A stretch of 64,000 nt of DNA from Agromyces luteolus. Its GTDB lineage: Bacteria; Actinomycetota; Actinomycetes; Actinomycetales; Microbacteriaceae. The stretch covers positions 1 to 64,000 of the forward strand of contig NZ_WODA01000025.1 in NCBI RefSeq assembly GCF_009729855.1, given 5' to 3'. The position numbers and the translations under genes are program-made. The number at the start of each line of letters is the position of its first letter. The first letter of the stretch is position 1. This document shows positions 46,447 through 55,199 of the stretch, piece after piece. The notes under the pieces were generated by a model. The model saw only the letters and a list, made by a program, of their open reading frames with translations, was not told where the DNA came from and made no database searches.

Positions 46447-46452
46447 TAGAAT
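46447..46452 (+). promoter_or_regulatory. -10 element of the sirtuin gene
   Basis: TAGAAT lies 26 nt before the GTG at 46479. Unlike the leaderless cases, an SD-like GAAGGGAG falls between them. Confidence 0.5.
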
Positions 46453-46478
46453 CGCAGCACCGTCGAAGGGAGACGCGC

Positions 46479-47321
46479 GTGGTCACAGGGCTCGAGGCAC
46501 CGGCGCCGTCCGACGTGCTGCTCGACGAGGCGATCGGCCTCATGCGCGGGTCGCGCGTGGCCGTGCTGACGGGCGCCGGTGTGAGCACCGACTCGGGCAT
46601 CCCCGACTACCGCGGACAGGGTGCGCCGGTGCGCACGCCCATGAAGATGCAGACGTTCGTCGCGTCGGCGGCGGCGCGGAAGCGCTACTGGGCGGGCAGC
46701 CACCTCGGCTGGCGGACCTTCGGCACGGCGCAGCCGAACGACGGGCACCGCGCGCTCGCGCGGCTCGAGGAGTCGGGCGTCGTGTCCGGGGTCGTCACGC
46801 AGAACGTCGACGGCCTGCACCGCCGGGCGGGCAGCTCCCACGTCGTCGAGCTGCACGGCGCGTCCGACCGCGTGGTGTGCCTGTCGTGCGGCCAGGTGTT
46901 CGCCCGGCAGTCCGTCGCGGACCGCCTGGCCGAGCTGAACCCGCACATCGACCTCGACGTGGCGATCCGGCCGGCGCCCGACGGCGACGTCGAGGTCGAC
47001 GACGTGGAGTCGATGGTGATCCCGGCCTGCACGGTGTGCGGCGGCACGCTGAAGCCCGACGTGGTGTTCTTCGGCGAGTTCGTTCCGACGCCGGTGTACC
47101 GGCAGGCGGCGGCGCTCGTGCAGCGCGCGGACGTGCTGCTCGTGGCCGGTTCGTCGCTCGTCGTGAACTCCGGGGTGCGCCTGCTCGAGATCGCCCGGCG
47201 TCGACGGGTGCCGATCGTGGTCGTGAACCGGGGGATCACGAAGGGCGACAGCCGCGCGACGGTGAAGCTCGACGCGGGAGCGACCGAGACGCTCACGGCG
47301 ATGGCAGCAGCGCTCGCCTGA
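46479..47321 (+). CDS. Sir2-family NAD-dependent deacylase
   Basis: A 280-residue sirtuin that removes acyl groups from lysines using NAD. GAGVSTDSGIPDYRG (about 33-46) and TQNVDGLH bind NAD, and the catalytic histidine is in VELHGA. The zinc site has two pairs, CLSCG and CTVCGG, spaced by about 60 residues. SSLVVNSG and VVVNRG close the Rossmann fold. It lacks the Ala-x-x-x-Tyr-x-x-Arg desuccinylase pattern as far as I can see. The GTG has GAAGGGAG upstream. Confidence 0.94.
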   Translation: MVTGLEAPAPSDVLLDEAIGLMRGSRVAVLTGAGVSTDSGIPDYRGQGAPVRTPMKMQTFVASAAARKRYWAGSHLGWRTFGTAQPNDGHRALARLEESGVVSGVVTQNVDGLHRRAGSSHVVELHGASDRVVCLSCGQVFARQSVADRLAELNPHIDLDVAIRPAPDGDVEVDDVESMVIPACTVCGGTLKPDVVFFGEFVPTPVYRQAAALVQRADVLLVAGSSLVVNSGVRLLEIARRRRVPIVVVNRGITKGDSRATVKLDAGATETLTAMAAALA

Positions 47322-47341
47322 GGCGAGCCCGAACGCGGGGT

Positions 47342-47377
47342 GAGTCGGCCAGCGCGAGTCGGCCGGCGCGAGTCGGC
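47342..47377. repeat. 14-bp direct repeat between convergent genes
   Basis: GAGTCGGCC(A/G)GCGC occurs twice in full and once in part between the sirtuin gene and the convergent glycosyltransferase. No stable hairpin is visible. Confidence 0.75.
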
Positions 47378-48478
47378 TCAGCGCCGCCCGCGCGAGTGGG
47401 CCGCGCGGCGGTTGGTCCCGCCGACCTCGGTGAGCACCTCGAGCAGTCGCTCCGCCGACGCGCTCCAGGTGAAGCGCCGCGCGACGTCGACGGATGCCGC
47501 GGACCGCCGTTCCCACTCCCCGGGCTCGTCGAGCGCGGCGATCGCGCGAGCCGCGGCATCCGCGTCGTCGACCGCGAAGTAGGTCGCCGCCTCGCCGCCG
47601 ATCTCGCGGAAGATCGGGATGTCGCTCACGACGACCGGCGTGCCGAGGCGCATGGCCTCGACGAGCGGGATCCCGAAGCCCTCGGCCTTAGACGCGGTGA
47701 CGAGTGCGGTCGCCCGGGCGAGCACCGCCGCGTACTCCTCGTCGGTCGCCCCGTCGTGGAAGACGAGGCGCGCCTCGGGTGCGATGCGCGTGAGGCGCCG
47801 CCGCTGCTCGTCGCTGACGCGGCTCATCAGGTGCAGCTCGTGGTCGGGCAGCTGCGCGACCGCGCGCACGAGCGTCTCGACGCCCTTGTACGACATGAAC
47901 GAGCCCATGTAGACGAGCCGGCCCCCCTCGGGACGCGCACGCGGCAGGTCGGGTGCGCCGATCTCGTCGGCGGCGTTCCGGACGACCGTCAGGGGCCGCT
48001 TCGTGAGGTGGTGCTTCCGGATGAGGCCGGCGCTCGTCTCGGACACGGTGACGACCGCGTCGGCCCGGTTCAGCAGCATCCGCTGCGGCCACCACATGAG
48101 GTGGTACAGCCGCCACAGCACGCGCACGAACGCGGGCAGGTCGCGCGGCGGGGTGCGGTTCTCGTAGTAGATGAGATCGTGCAGCGTGAGGACGAGGCCG
48201 TAGTCGCGGCCCCACGAGCCCATGGTCTGCATGGGCGAGAAGACCACGTCGGGCCGGAGCTTGCGGACCTGCCGGGCGACCCACGGCTCGCGCACGCTCG
48301 TCGGCCCGCTGACCATCTCCCACGGCAGCGCGGGCAGCTTGTCGAGCTGTCGATGGTCGCTGATGAGCATGGTGAGCGGATGCCGCTTCGCGAGCTCCGC
48401 GACGATGCCCGCGGTGAACCGGCTGATGCCGTCGTGGTGGTCGATGCGGACGTACCGGCAGTCGACGACGAGCCTCAC
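47378..48478 (-). CDS. GT4-family glycosyltransferase
   Basis: A GT-B retaining glycosyltransferase of 366 residues. The N-lobe starts VVDCRYVRIDHHDGISRFT. The C-lobe carries YMGSFMSYKGVETLV and the nucleotide-sugar motif in SKAEGFGIPLVEAMRLGTPVV, with E-x7-E type glutamates. Likely a mannosyl- or glucosyltransferase for envelope glycans; the acceptor is unknown. The GTG overlaps the stop of the alpha/beta hydrolase by 4 nt. No signal peptide. Confidence 0.92.
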   Translation of the reverse strand: MRLVVDCRYVRIDHHDGISRFTAGIVAELAKRHPLTMLISDHRQLDKLPALPWEMVSGPTSVREPWVARQVRKLRPDVVFSPMQTMGSWGRDYGLVLTLHDLIYYENRTPPRDLPAFVRVLWRLYHLMWWPQRMLLNRADAVVTVSETSAGLIRKHHLTKRPLTVVRNAADEIGAPDLPRARPEGGRLVYMGSFMSYKGVETLVRAVAQLPDHELHLMSRVSDEQRRRLTRIAPEARLVFHDGATDEEYAAVLARATALVTASKAEGFGIPLVEAMRLGTPVVVSDIPIFREIGGEAATYFAVDDADAAARAIAALDEPGEWERRSAASVDVARRFTWSASAERLLEVLTEVGGTNRRAAHSRGRR

Positions 48479-49383
48479 GCCCGCTCACCCTCGACGAACA
48501 CGCGGATGTGGCCCGCCGCCTCGCCGGGCGTCTCGTAGTGGATCAGGTGGCCGACGTCGGGGATGACGGCGAGCGTCGCGTCCTCGAAGAGTGGCCGCAG
48601 TCGGTACTGCGCCTCGATCGGCGTGACGTCGTCGTCCTCCGCGACGACGAGCAGCGTCGGGGTGGCGATGCCGGGCGCGTACTCGCGGACGTCGTGCCCG
48701 ACGGATGCCTCGAACGCCTGCAGCACGGCGTCGCGGTCGTCGAACGCGGAGAAGTACCGGTCGTGCTGGTCGTGGATGAACCGGCGCAGCTCGGGGTCGC
48801 GGGTCTTCGCCATGGTGACGCTCATGACGCGCACGATGGCGCCGTTGCGGAGCAGCGCGAAGCCCGCCCGCTCGGGGAGCGCCGCCGCGGCGCGGTAGTA
48901 GGCGACCGCGAGCCTCGTCATGATCGCACGCGGGCCCTCGAGGGCGGGCGCGCCGATCGGGTTGAGCAGGATGAGCCGGTCGGGTGCGAGGCCGGATGCC
49001 ACCGCGGCGCTCGTGACGATCGAACCGAAGGAGTGGCCGAGCAGGGTCCATCCGCCGGTTCGCGCCGCGGCATCCGTCACCCCCGCGGCGTCGATGAAGG
49101 CGACGAGCCAGTCGGCGTACGCGTCGATGTCGTGCGGGCGGCCCGCGAACGCGGCCGAGGCGCCGAATCCGGGCAGGTCGGGGATGAGCACGCGGTAGCC
49201 GGGGAGCTTCGCCACGATCGGCTCGAGGCCGTGGTGGTCGCCGCGGAAGCCGTGCACGGCGACGATGACGGGGGCGTCCTCCGGGCCGTACTCCCACCAG
49301 GCGGTCTCGCTGCCCAGCACGGGGGCGCGGTGCTCGCGGACGGGGATCCGCTCGAGGTCGGCGGCGTACGGTGAGGCGATCAT
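48475..49383 (-). CDS. alpha/beta-fold hydrolase
   Basis: A 302-residue alpha/beta hydrolase. The oxyanion motif VHGFRG, nucleophile in LLGHSFGS (about 123), acid in VVAEDDDVTP and histidine in DVGHLIHYE make a full triad. Substrate unknown. The ATG at 49383 has TAGGAT 7 nt upstream on the minus strand; ATG at 49392 is inside that element. It is co-transcribed with the downstream glycosyltransferase (4-nt overlap). Confidence 0.92.
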   Translation of the reverse strand: MIASPYAADLERIPVREHRAPVLGSETAWWEYGPEDAPVIVAVHGFRGDHHGLEPIVAKLPGYRVLIPDLPGFGASAAFAGRPHDIDAYADWLVAFIDAAGVTDAAARTGGWTLLGHSFGSIVTSAAVASGLAPDRLILLNPIGAPALEGPRAIMTRLAVAYYRAAAALPERAGFALLRNGAIVRVMSVTMAKTRDPELRRFIHDQHDRYFSAFDDRDAVLQAFEASVGHDVREYAPGIATPTLLVVAEDDDVTPIEAQYRLRPLFEDATLAVIPDVGHLIHYETPGEAAGHIRVFVEGERA

Positions 49384-49390
49384 CCCCAGC

Positions 49391-49396
49391 ATCCTA
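49391..49396 (-). promoter_or_regulatory. leaderless-type -10 element
   Basis: TAGGAT on the minus strand ends 7 nt before the ATG at 49383. The divergent exonuclease promoter (49432) lies 36 bp away. Confidence 0.55.
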
Positions 49397-49431
49397 CGGC
49401 GCGCCACCTGAGCGCTGTCGGAGGCCGCCGA

Positions 49432-49437
49432 TACCGT
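49432..49437 (+). promoter_or_regulatory. leaderless-type -10 element
   Basis: TACCGT lies 7 nt before the ATG at 49445. Confidence 0.52.
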
Positions 49438-49444
49438 GACCGGC

Positions 49445-50146
49445 ATGGAGCCCTCCCCCGTCGCATCCTGGGCCGACACCCTCGCGGTGTTCGACCTCGA
49501 GACCACCGGCATCGACATCGACACGTGCCGCATCGTGACCGCCCACGTCGGCGTGATCGGGTCGGATGGCGCGGTGCTCGAGCAACGCGAGTGGCTCGTC
49601 GATCCCGGCGTCGAGATCCCGACGGCGGCGACCCTGATCCACGGCGTGTCGACCGAGCGCGCGCGCCTCGAGGGGCGACCGGCGGCACAGGCGGTCGCCG
49701 AGATCATCGACGCGCTGCGGGATGCCGCGGCGCGCGGCTTCCCGATCGTCGCGTACAACGCCGCCTACGACCTCTCGGTGCTCCACCGTGAGGCCGAGCG
49801 CTACGCGCACGAGGCCTTCCGCGGCCCCGGGTTCGTGATCGACCCGCTGGTGATCGACAAGGCCGTCGACCGCTTCCGGCGCGGCAAGCGCACGCTCACG
49901 GCGGCGTGCGAGCACTACGGGGTCGAGCTCACCGCGGCGCACGACGCCGGTGCCGACGCGATCGCCGCCGGTCGGGTGGCGCAGGCCATCGCCCGCTCGT
50001 TCCCCGAGCTCGCCGCGACCGCGATCGCCGAACTGCACGCCAGCCAGGTCGACTGGTCGCGCGAGCAGGCCGAGAGCTACCAGGAGTGGCGCCGCATGAA
50101 CGGCGAGCCCGGGTTCACGACCTCGGGAGCCTGGCCGCTCCGCTGA
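49445..50146 (+). CDS. DnaQ-like 3'-5' exonuclease
   Basis: A 233-residue DEDDh exonuclease. ExoI motif FDLETTG (about 16-22) gives the first acidic pair, NAAYDLSVL is ExoII, and HDAGADAI is ExoIII with the histidine. It resembles the epsilon subunit and oligoribonuclease-like proteins; the partner is unknown. I chose the ATG at 49445 because TACCGT lies 7 nt upstream, whereas GTG at 49436 overlaps that element. The C-terminus (SREQAESYQEWRR) is typical of the actinobacterial group. Confidence 0.92.
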   Translation: MEPSPVASWADTLAVFDLETTGIDIDTCRIVTAHVGVIGSDGAVLEQREWLVDPGVEIPTAATLIHGVSTERARLEGRPAAQAVAEIIDALRDAAARGFPIVAYNAAYDLSVLHREAERYAHEAFRGPGFVIDPLVIDKAVDRFRRGKRTLTAACEHYGVELTAAHDAGADAIAAGRVAQAIARSFPELAATAIAELHASQVDWSREQAESYQEWRRMNGEPGFTTSGAWPLR

Positions 50147-50199
50147 GCGCGGGCCGGAAGTCCGTCGCGCCGTCGCGTGCGACGTGGGAGTCTTGAGCC

Positions 50200-50682
50200 A
50201 TGTCGGATCGACCGCCCGTCCGCTCAGCGACCGACGCGCTCATCGAGGCGAGCGCGCTCTGGATCCTCGGCGACAGCCCGCCCGGCTTCCTCGTCGATGC
50301 GGCCGTCGAGGCGACCGTCGCGGGGCTCGACTCCCCCGCACTGCACGAGCTCGCCGGCATGTCCGACGCGGATTCGCCGTGGGATCTCCGGGAGGCGCTC
50401 GGCCGTGCGCTCGTCGAACTCGGCGCGGGCGTGCCCGACCCGCGGGAGCCCGCCACGCTCCTGCTCGCGCTCCGCGAGCTCGCCGCGCAGTTCCTCCACG
50501 AGCGCATCTCGATCCGCGAACTCGTCGACCGGGCACGCTCCGTGATCGACGAGGGCGCGGAGACGCCCGACGAGGCGGCGGTGCTCCTCGCCGCGGGCGA
50601 GGCCCTCGACGCCGGCCGCATCACGGCGCACCAGGCGCAGCTCGATGCGCTGGACTGGGCGGCGGGGCTCACCCGGGCCTGA
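50200..50682 (+). CDS. hypothetical helical protein
   Basis: I do not recognise this 160-residue protein. It is acidic and predicted mostly helical, with repeated aliphatic heptads (ALIEASALWILG, ATLLLALRELAAQFLHERI, AAVLLAAGEALDAG) and no cysteines, signal peptide or membrane segment. The ATG has GAGTCT 6 nt upstream, a variant of the leaderless -10. It is 53 bp after the exonuclease and ends before a strong terminator. GC-rich wobble positions support coding. Confidence 0.8.
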   Translation: MSDRPPVRSATDALIEASALWILGDSPPGFLVDAAVEATVAGLDSPALHELAGMSDADSPWDLREALGRALVELGAGVPDPREPATLLLALRELAAQFLHERISIRELVDRARSVIDEGAETPDEAAVLLAAGEALDAGRITAHQAQLDALDWAAGLTRA

Positions 50683-50700
50683 CATGGGAATGACCCGGGC

Positions 50701-50742
50701 ACGACGAAGGGGCGGACGACCGAAGTCGCCCGCCCCTGTCGT
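50701..50742. terminator. bidirectional terminator hairpin
   Basis: A long stem: ACGAC/GTCGT outside, then GGGGCGG-A-CGAC pairing with GTCG-C-CCGCCCC around a CGAA loop, with one A-C mismatch. It separates the 50200 gene from convergent rpmE2. Confidence 0.85.
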
Positions 50743-50750
50743 GGAGCGTC

Positions 50751-50999
50751 TTACGCGCCGAAGCCCTTGAAGCGCTTGTTGAACTTCTCGACGCGGCCGG
50801 CCGAGTCCATGATGCGCTGCTTGCCCGTGTAGAACGGGTGCGAGGCCGACGAGATCTCGACGTCGATCACCGGGTAGGTCTCGCCGTCGAGCTCGATGGT
50901 CTTGTCGCTGGTCACCGTCGAGCGGGTGAGGAACGTCTCGCCCGAGGCGAGGTCGCGGAAGACGACGGCGTTGTACTCGGGGTGGATGTCGGTCTTCAT
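50751..50999 (-). CDS. rpmE2: 50S ribosomal protein L31 type B
   Basis: An 82-residue L31 without the zinc-binding CxxC motifs, thus the C-minus type B paralogue. [10 protein letters not shown] and [12 protein letters not shown] are family marks. In Streptomyces and others this form replaces zinc-binding L31 when zinc is scarce and is repressed by Zur. The ATG has AAGGA 6 nt upstream and a leader of about 70 nt from a TAGAAT -10. A 10-bp palindrome lies at the likely start of transcription. Confidence 0.95.
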   Translation of the reverse strand: MKTDIHPEYNAVVFRDLASGETFLTRSTVTSDKTIELDGETYPVIDVEISSASHPFYTGKQRIMDSAGRVEKFNKRFKGFGA

Positions 51000-51062
51000 G
51001 AGAATCCTTGCTTGATCGGATGTGGGGTCGCCCCGCCTCGAGGGCAGGGAAGCGTGTCGGCC

Positions 51063-51083
51063 TTTGGCCAAAACACGATTCTA
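51063..51083 (-). promoter_or_regulatory. rpmE2 promoter with a palindrome at +1
   Basis: TAGAAT (minus strand, 51078-51083) is followed 5 nt later by the perfect palindrome TTTGGCCAAA (51063-51072), which would straddle the transcription start. It could be an operator. It does not clearly match the AT-rich Zur box. Confidence 0.5.
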
Positions 51084-51106
51084 GCAGAGGCGATCGCCTC
51101 GGTGCG

Positions 51107-51895
51107 TCACCGGGCGGCGCGTGCCGTGTAGCGGCCGTCGCGCTCGGTGAGCTCGATCGGCATGGCGAAGGTGTCGCTCAGCGTCTCGGAGGTGAGCGCC
51201 TCGGCGATCGGCCCCGCCGCGCGGATCGCGCCGTCGGCGAGGAGCAGCGCGTGCGTGAAGCCCTCGGGGATCTCCTCCACGTGGTGGGTCACCATGACGA
51301 TCGCCGGCGACGACTTCGACGAGGCGTAGCCGCCGAGGAGCGCCACGAGCTCCTCCCGCGCCCCGAGGTCGAGGCTCGCGGCCGGCTCGTCGAGCAGCAG
51401 CAGCTCGGGGTCGGTCATGACCGACCGCGCGATCTGCACGCGCTTCTGCTCGCCGTCGGAGAGGCTGCCGAACCGGCGCTCGGCGAAGCCGTCGAGGCCC
51501 CACTCCTTCAGCACGCGCTGCGCGCGCCGGTCGTCGATCGACTCGTACTCCTCGTTCCACCGGCCGGTGACCGAGTAGGCCGCGGTGAGCACCGTGTTCA
51601 GCACGCTCTCGTTCCGCGGGATGAGCCGGGCCATCGCCGTCGAGGCGAAGCCGATCATCGGGCGCAGCTCGAAGACGTCGACCTTGCCGAGCGCCTCCTG
51701 CAGCACCTCGACGGAGCCCCTGGTGGGGTGCATCGCGGCCGCGGCGATCTGCAGCAGCGTCGTCTTGCCCGCCCCGTTGGGGCCGAGGATCACCCACCGC
51801 TCGTCGGAGTCCACGTTCCAGTCGATGCCGTCGAGGATCGTGTTCGCATCGCGAACCACCGAGACATTCTGGAACTGCAGGACCGTAGACGCCAT
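51107..51895 (-). CDS. ABC transporter ATP-binding protein
   Basis: A stand-alone 262-residue ABC ATPase: Walker A GPNGAGKT (38-45), signature LSDGEQKR (diverged from LSGGQ), Walker [12 protein letters not shown] and switch histidine in VTHHVEEIP. It resembles ATPases such as ModF/YlmA type with no linked permease gene here, so its partner is unknown. The ATG has both GGAG and a TAGGCT hexamer 7 nt upstream. Expressed leftward toward rpmE2, 107 bp away. Confidence 0.9.
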   Translation of the reverse strand: MASTVLQFQNVSVVRDANTILDGIDWNVDSDERWVILGPNGAGKTTLLQIAAAAMHPTRGSVEVLQEALGKVDVFELRPMIGFASTAMARLIPRNESVLNTVLTAAYSVTGRWNEEYESIDDRRAQRVLKEWGLDGFAERRFGSLSDGEQKRVQIARSVMTDPELLLLDEPAASLDLGAREELVALLGGYASSKSSPAIVMVTHHVEEIPEGFTHALLLADGAIRAAGPIAEALTSETLSDTFAMPIELTERDGRYTARAAR

Positions 51896-51902
51896 GGTCT
51901 CC

Positions 51903-51908
51903 AGCCTA
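51903..51908 (-). promoter_or_regulatory. leaderless-type -10 element (or SD-led start)
   Basis: TAGGCT on the minus strand, then GGAGACC, then the ATG at 51895. GGAG makes an SD-led start an alternative. Confidence 0.42.
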
Positions 51909-51946
51909 GTGGGACTCGGGAGACCGGCCCGCGCACGCGGCGCCCG

Positions 51947-53137
51947 TCACCGACCGGCGAGCACGCGCTCGTAGAGCGCGCGCGTGTCGGCCGCGATCGC
52001 CCCCCACGCGAAGTGCTCCTCGGCACGCCGACGGCCCGCCGCGCCCATCTCCCGGGCCCGCTCGGGGTCGGCCACGACGCGCTCGAGCGCCGCGGCGAGG
52101 TCGGCCACGAAGCGGTCGGGATCCAGGGGGGTGCCGGTGCCGTCGTCGTGCTGCTCGATCGGCACGAGCACGCCCGTGACGCCGTCGTCGACGACCTCCG
52201 GGATGCCGCCGGTCGCCGTGCCCACGACCGCCGCGCCGCACGCCATCGCCTCGAGGTTCACGATGCCGAGCGGTTCGTACACCGACGGGCAGACGAAGCA
52301 GGTCGCCGCGGTGAGCAGGGCCGTGAGCTCGCTCCGCGGCAGGTGCCGATCGATCCACACGACGCCCTGGCGGGTCGCCGCGAGCTCGTCGACGAGGCCC
52401 GAGACCTCGGCCATGATCTCCGGGGTGTCGGGCGCCCCCGCGCAGAGGACGAGCTGCACGTCGTCGGGCAGGGAGCGCGCCGCGCGCAGCAGGTACGGCA
52501 GGCCCTTCTGCCGCGTGATCCGGCCGACGAAGACGATCGACGGGCGGTCGGGGTCGAGGCCGAGGGACCGCGCGAGGTCGGCGTCGTCGTTCGCATGCCA
52601 GTCGGTCAGGTCGATGCCGTTGTAGACGACCGAGACCTTCGCCGGGTCGATGTCCGGATAGGAACGGAGGATGTCGCGTCGCATCCCGTCGCTCACCGCG
52701 ATCACCGCGTCGGCGTCCTCGAACGCCGTGCGCTCGACCCAGCTCGACACGCGGTAGCCGCCGCCGAGCTGCTCGGCCTTCCACGGCCGGAGCGGCTCGA
52801 GGCTGTGCGCGGTGACGACGTGCGGCGTGCCGTGCAGCGCCTTGGCGGTGAAGCCGGCGAAGTTCGCGTACCAGGTGTGCGAGTGCACGAGGTCGGCCCC
52901 CGCGGCATCCTGCGCCATCAGCAGGTCGACGCCCATCGTCGACAGCGCCGCGTTGGCGCCCGCGAACTCGGCCGGCGTCGCGTACGCGGTCGTGCCCGCC
53001 TCCTCGCGCGGGGCGCCGAAGCAGCGCACCTGCACGTCGATGTCGCGACGCAGCGCGCGGACGAGCTCGGCGACGTGCACGCCGGCGCCTCCGTAGATCT
53101 CGGGCGGGTATTCGCGCGTGAGCAGGTCGACTCGCAT
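51947..53137 (-). CDS. glgA: glycogen synthase / ADP-glucose-dependent alpha-glucan (maltose-1-P) synthase
   Basis: A GT-B glucosyltransferase of 396 residues, the short actinobacterial Glg[20 protein letters not shown] binds the nucleotide, HSHTWYAN and [11 protein letters not shown] lie in the N-lobe, and [19 protein letters not shown] is the E-x7-E region. The mycobacterial orthologue (GlgM, Rv1212c) makes maltose 1-phosphate from ADP-glucose for the GlgE route, so this may do the same. Divergent from glgC by 78 bp. TAACGT lies 6 nt before the ATG. Confidence 0.93.
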   Translation of the reverse strand: MRVDLLTREYPPEIYGGAGVHVAELVRALRRDIDVQVRCFGAPREEAGTTAYATPAEFAGANAALSTMGVDLLMAQDAAGADLVHSHTWYANFAGFTAKALHGTPHVVTAHSLEPLRPWKAEQLGGGYRVSSWVERTAFEDADAVIAVSDGMRRDILRSYPDIDPAKVSVVYNGIDLTDWHANDDADLARSLGLDPDRPSIVFVGRITRQKGLPYLLRAARSLPDDVQLVLCAGAPDTPEIMAEVSGLVDELAATRQGVVWIDRHLPRSELTALLTAATCFVCPSVYEPLGIVNLEAMACGAAVVGTATGGIPEVVDDGVTGVLVPIEQHDDGTGTPLDPDRFVADLAAALERVVADPERAREMGAAGRRRAEEHFAWGAIAADTRALYERVLAGR

Positions 53138-53143
53138 GCGGCA

Positions 53144-53149
53144 ACGTTA
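53144..53149 (-). promoter_or_regulatory. leaderless-type -10 element of glgA
   Basis: TAACGT on the minus strand ends 6 nt before the glgA ATG at 53137. Confidence 0.58.
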
Positions 53150-53203
53150 GCCCCAGTCGGTCACGGGCCGTCAACCACCTGTCGTCGGCGGCGTCCGGCT
53201 GAC

Positions 53204-53209
53204 TACGCT
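53204..53209 (+). promoter_or_regulatory. leaderless-type -10 element of glgC
   Basis: TACGCT, then GGGCAC, then the glgC ATG at 53216. The two divergent glg promoters are 54 bp apart and may share an operator. Confidence 0.58.
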
Positions 53210-53215
53210 GGGCAC

Positions 53216-54463
53216 ATGGCTACGCGGAAGATCTTCGGAATCGTGCTCGCGGGCGGCGAGGGCAAGCGCCTCATGCCCCTGACCGAGGACCGGGCCAAGC
53301 CGGCGGTGCCGTTCGGGGGTCAGTACCGCCTGATCGACTTCGCGCTGTCGAACCTCATCAACTCGGGTCTCCAGCAGATCGTCGTCCTGACCCAGTACAA
53401 GTCGCACAGCCTCGACCGGCACGTGTCCCAGACCTGGCGCCTCGACGGCATGCTCGGCTCGTACGTGGCATCCGTGCCGGCCCAGCAGCGCCTCGGCAAG
53501 CGCTGGTTCTCGGGTTCGGCCGACGCGATCCTGCAGAGCCTCAATCTCATCTACGACGAGCAGCCCGACATCATCGTCGTGGTCGGCGCCGACCACGTCT
53601 ACCGCATGGACTTCAGCCAGATGATCCAGGCGCACATCGATTCCGGCGCCGATGCGACGGTCGCCGCCATCCGCCAGCCGATCTCGCTCGCGAACCAGTT
53701 CGGCGTCATCGAGATCGACCCGAAGTCGCCCGACCGCATCCACCGCTTCCTCGAGAAGCCGAGCGACCCCGAGGGCCTGCCCGACTCCCCCGGCGAGGTG
53801 CTCGCCTCGATGGGCAACTACGTCTTCAACGCCGACGCGCTGATCGACGCCGTGCTGCGCGACGGCGAGCGCACCGACTCCAGCCACGACATGGGCGGCG
53901 ACATCATCCCCGCGTTCGTGTCGCAGGGCAACGCCGGCGTCTACGACCTCAAGGGCAACGACGTCCCCGGCTCCACCGACCGCGACCGCTACTACTGGCG
54001 CGACGTGGGAACGATCGACTCGTTCTTCGAGGCCCACCAGGACCTCATCTCGGTGCTGCCCGTGTTCAACCTGTACAACCAGGAGTGGCCGATCTTCAGC
54101 CAGCAGGTCAACTCGCCGCCCGCGAAGTTCACGCGCGACGCGCGCGGTTCGCTCGGCACCGTCATCGACTCGATCGTCTCGCTCGGCTCGGTGATCTCGG
54201 GCGCGCACGTCGAGCGCAGCGTGCTCGGTCCGTGGGCGATCGTCGGCTCGGGTGCGAACGTGTCCGACTCGATCCTGTTCGACCGCGCCCGCATCGAGGC
54301 GGGCGCCACGGTGCGGCGCGCCATCCTCGACAAGGAGGTCGTGGTCGAGGCGGGCGCGCACATCGGCGTCGACCGTGCGGAGGACCGCGCGCGCGGCTTC
54401 GTCGTCACCGACAGCGGCATCACCGTCGTGGGCAAGGGGTCCCACGTGCGGAAGCACGCGTGA
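53216..54463 (+). CDS. glgC: glucose-1-phosphate adenylyltransferase
   Basis: GlgC makes ADP-glucose, the committed donor for glycogen and glucan synthesis. The 415 residues begin with the nucleotide loop [23 protein letters not shown], then [15 protein letters not shown], the metal site [11 protein letters not shown] and substrate residues in [10 protein letters not shown]. The C-terminus is a left-handed beta-helix ([23 protein letters not shown]). Regulation by fructose 1,6-bisphosphate is usual for the family. Its stop overlaps the serB start by 4 nt. Confidence 0.97.
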   Translation: MATRKIFGIVLAGGEGKRLMPLTEDRAKPAVPFGGQYRLIDFALSNLINSGLQQIVVLTQYKSHSLDRHVSQTWRLDGMLGSYVASVPAQQRLGKRWFSGSADAILQSLNLIYDEQPDIIVVVGADHVYRMDFSQMIQAHIDSGADATVAAIRQPISLANQFGVIEIDPKSPDRIHRFLEKPSDPEGLPDSPGEVLASMGNYVFNADALIDAVLRDGERTDSSHDMGGDIIPAFVSQGNAGVYDLKGNDVPGSTDRDRYYWRDVGTIDSFFEAHQDLISVLPVFNLYNQEWPIFSQQVNSPPAKFTRDARGSLGTVIDSIVSLGSVISGAHVERSVLGPWAIVGSGANVSDSILFDRARIEAGATVRRAILDKEVVVEAGAHIGVDRAEDRARGFVVTDSGITVVGKGSHVRKHA

Positions 54464-55122
54464 GTCGCGGCACCACCGGCCGTGAGGGCGGCCTCCTCGT
54501 CGTGCTCGACGCCGACTCGACCCTGATCCGCGAGGAGGCGATCGAGTTGCTCGCCGAGGCTGCGGGCAGCCTCGAGCACGTCGCCGCGGTGACCGAGCGC
54601 GCGATGCGGGGCGAGCTCGACTTCGCCGCGAGCCTGCGCGAACGCGTCGCGACGCTCGCCGGGCTCCCGGTCGCCGAGGTGCTCGCCGCGCGCGAGCGTC
54701 TCACGCCCACGCCCGGCGTGCAGGAACTGATCGACGGCGTGCATTCTGCGGGCGGGCGCGTCGGCGTCGTGTCCGGCGGCTTCCACGAGCTGCTCGATCC
54801 GCTCGCCGAGCGCCTCGGGCTCGACCACTGCCGGGCGAACCGGCTCGAGGTCGACGGCGATCGGCTCACCGGCCGCGTGCTCGGCGACATCGTCGACGCG
54901 GAGGCCAAGCGGCGCTCGCTCGAGGAGTGGGCCGCGGCATCCGGCACCCCGCTCTCCCGGACGATCGCGGTCGGCGACGGCGCCAACGACCTGCGCATGC
55001 TGGATCGGGCGGCGCTCGGCGTCGCGTTCTGCGCGAAGCCCGTCGTGCGGGCGCAGGCGGATGTCGCGATCGACCGCGTCGACCTCAGCGGGGTGCTCGC
55101 GCTCGCGGGACTGCGCGGCTGA
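54460..55122 (+). CDS. serB: phosphoserine phosphatase
   Basis: A HAD phosphatase that completes serine synthesis by hydrolysing phosphoserine. The 220-residue protein has motif [14 protein letters not shown] (Asp17, Asp19), motif [11 protein letters not shown], Lys in DAEAKRR and motif [13 protein letters not shown]. It lacks the N-terminal ACT domains of some actinobacterial SerB proteins. The GTG overlaps glgC by 4 nt, so the two are co-translated although their pathways differ. Confidence 0.93.
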   Translation: MSRGTTGREGGLLVVLDADSTLIREEAIELLAEAAGSLEHVAAVTERAMRGELDFAASLRERVATLAGLPVAEVLAARERLTPTPGVQELIDGVHSAGGRVGVVSGGFHELLDPLAERLGLDHCRANRLEVDGDRLTGRVLGDIVDAEAKRRSLEEWAAASGTPLSRTIAVGDGANDLRMLDRAALGVAFCAKPVVRAQADVAIDRVDLSGVLALAGLRG

Positions 55123-55187
55123 GCTCGTATCCCCGGTGCGGGCTGGGAGTCGCATCCGAACCCCACGCGGCACCCGCTGGTCGTGCT

Positions 55188-55193
55188 TAGCCT
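55188..55193 (+). promoter_or_regulatory. leaderless-type -10 element
   Basis: TAGCCT, then GAACCC, then the ATG at 55200. TAGCCTGAAC also occurs upstream of the HdeD-like gene. Confidence 0.58.
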
Positions 55194-55199
55194 GAACCC

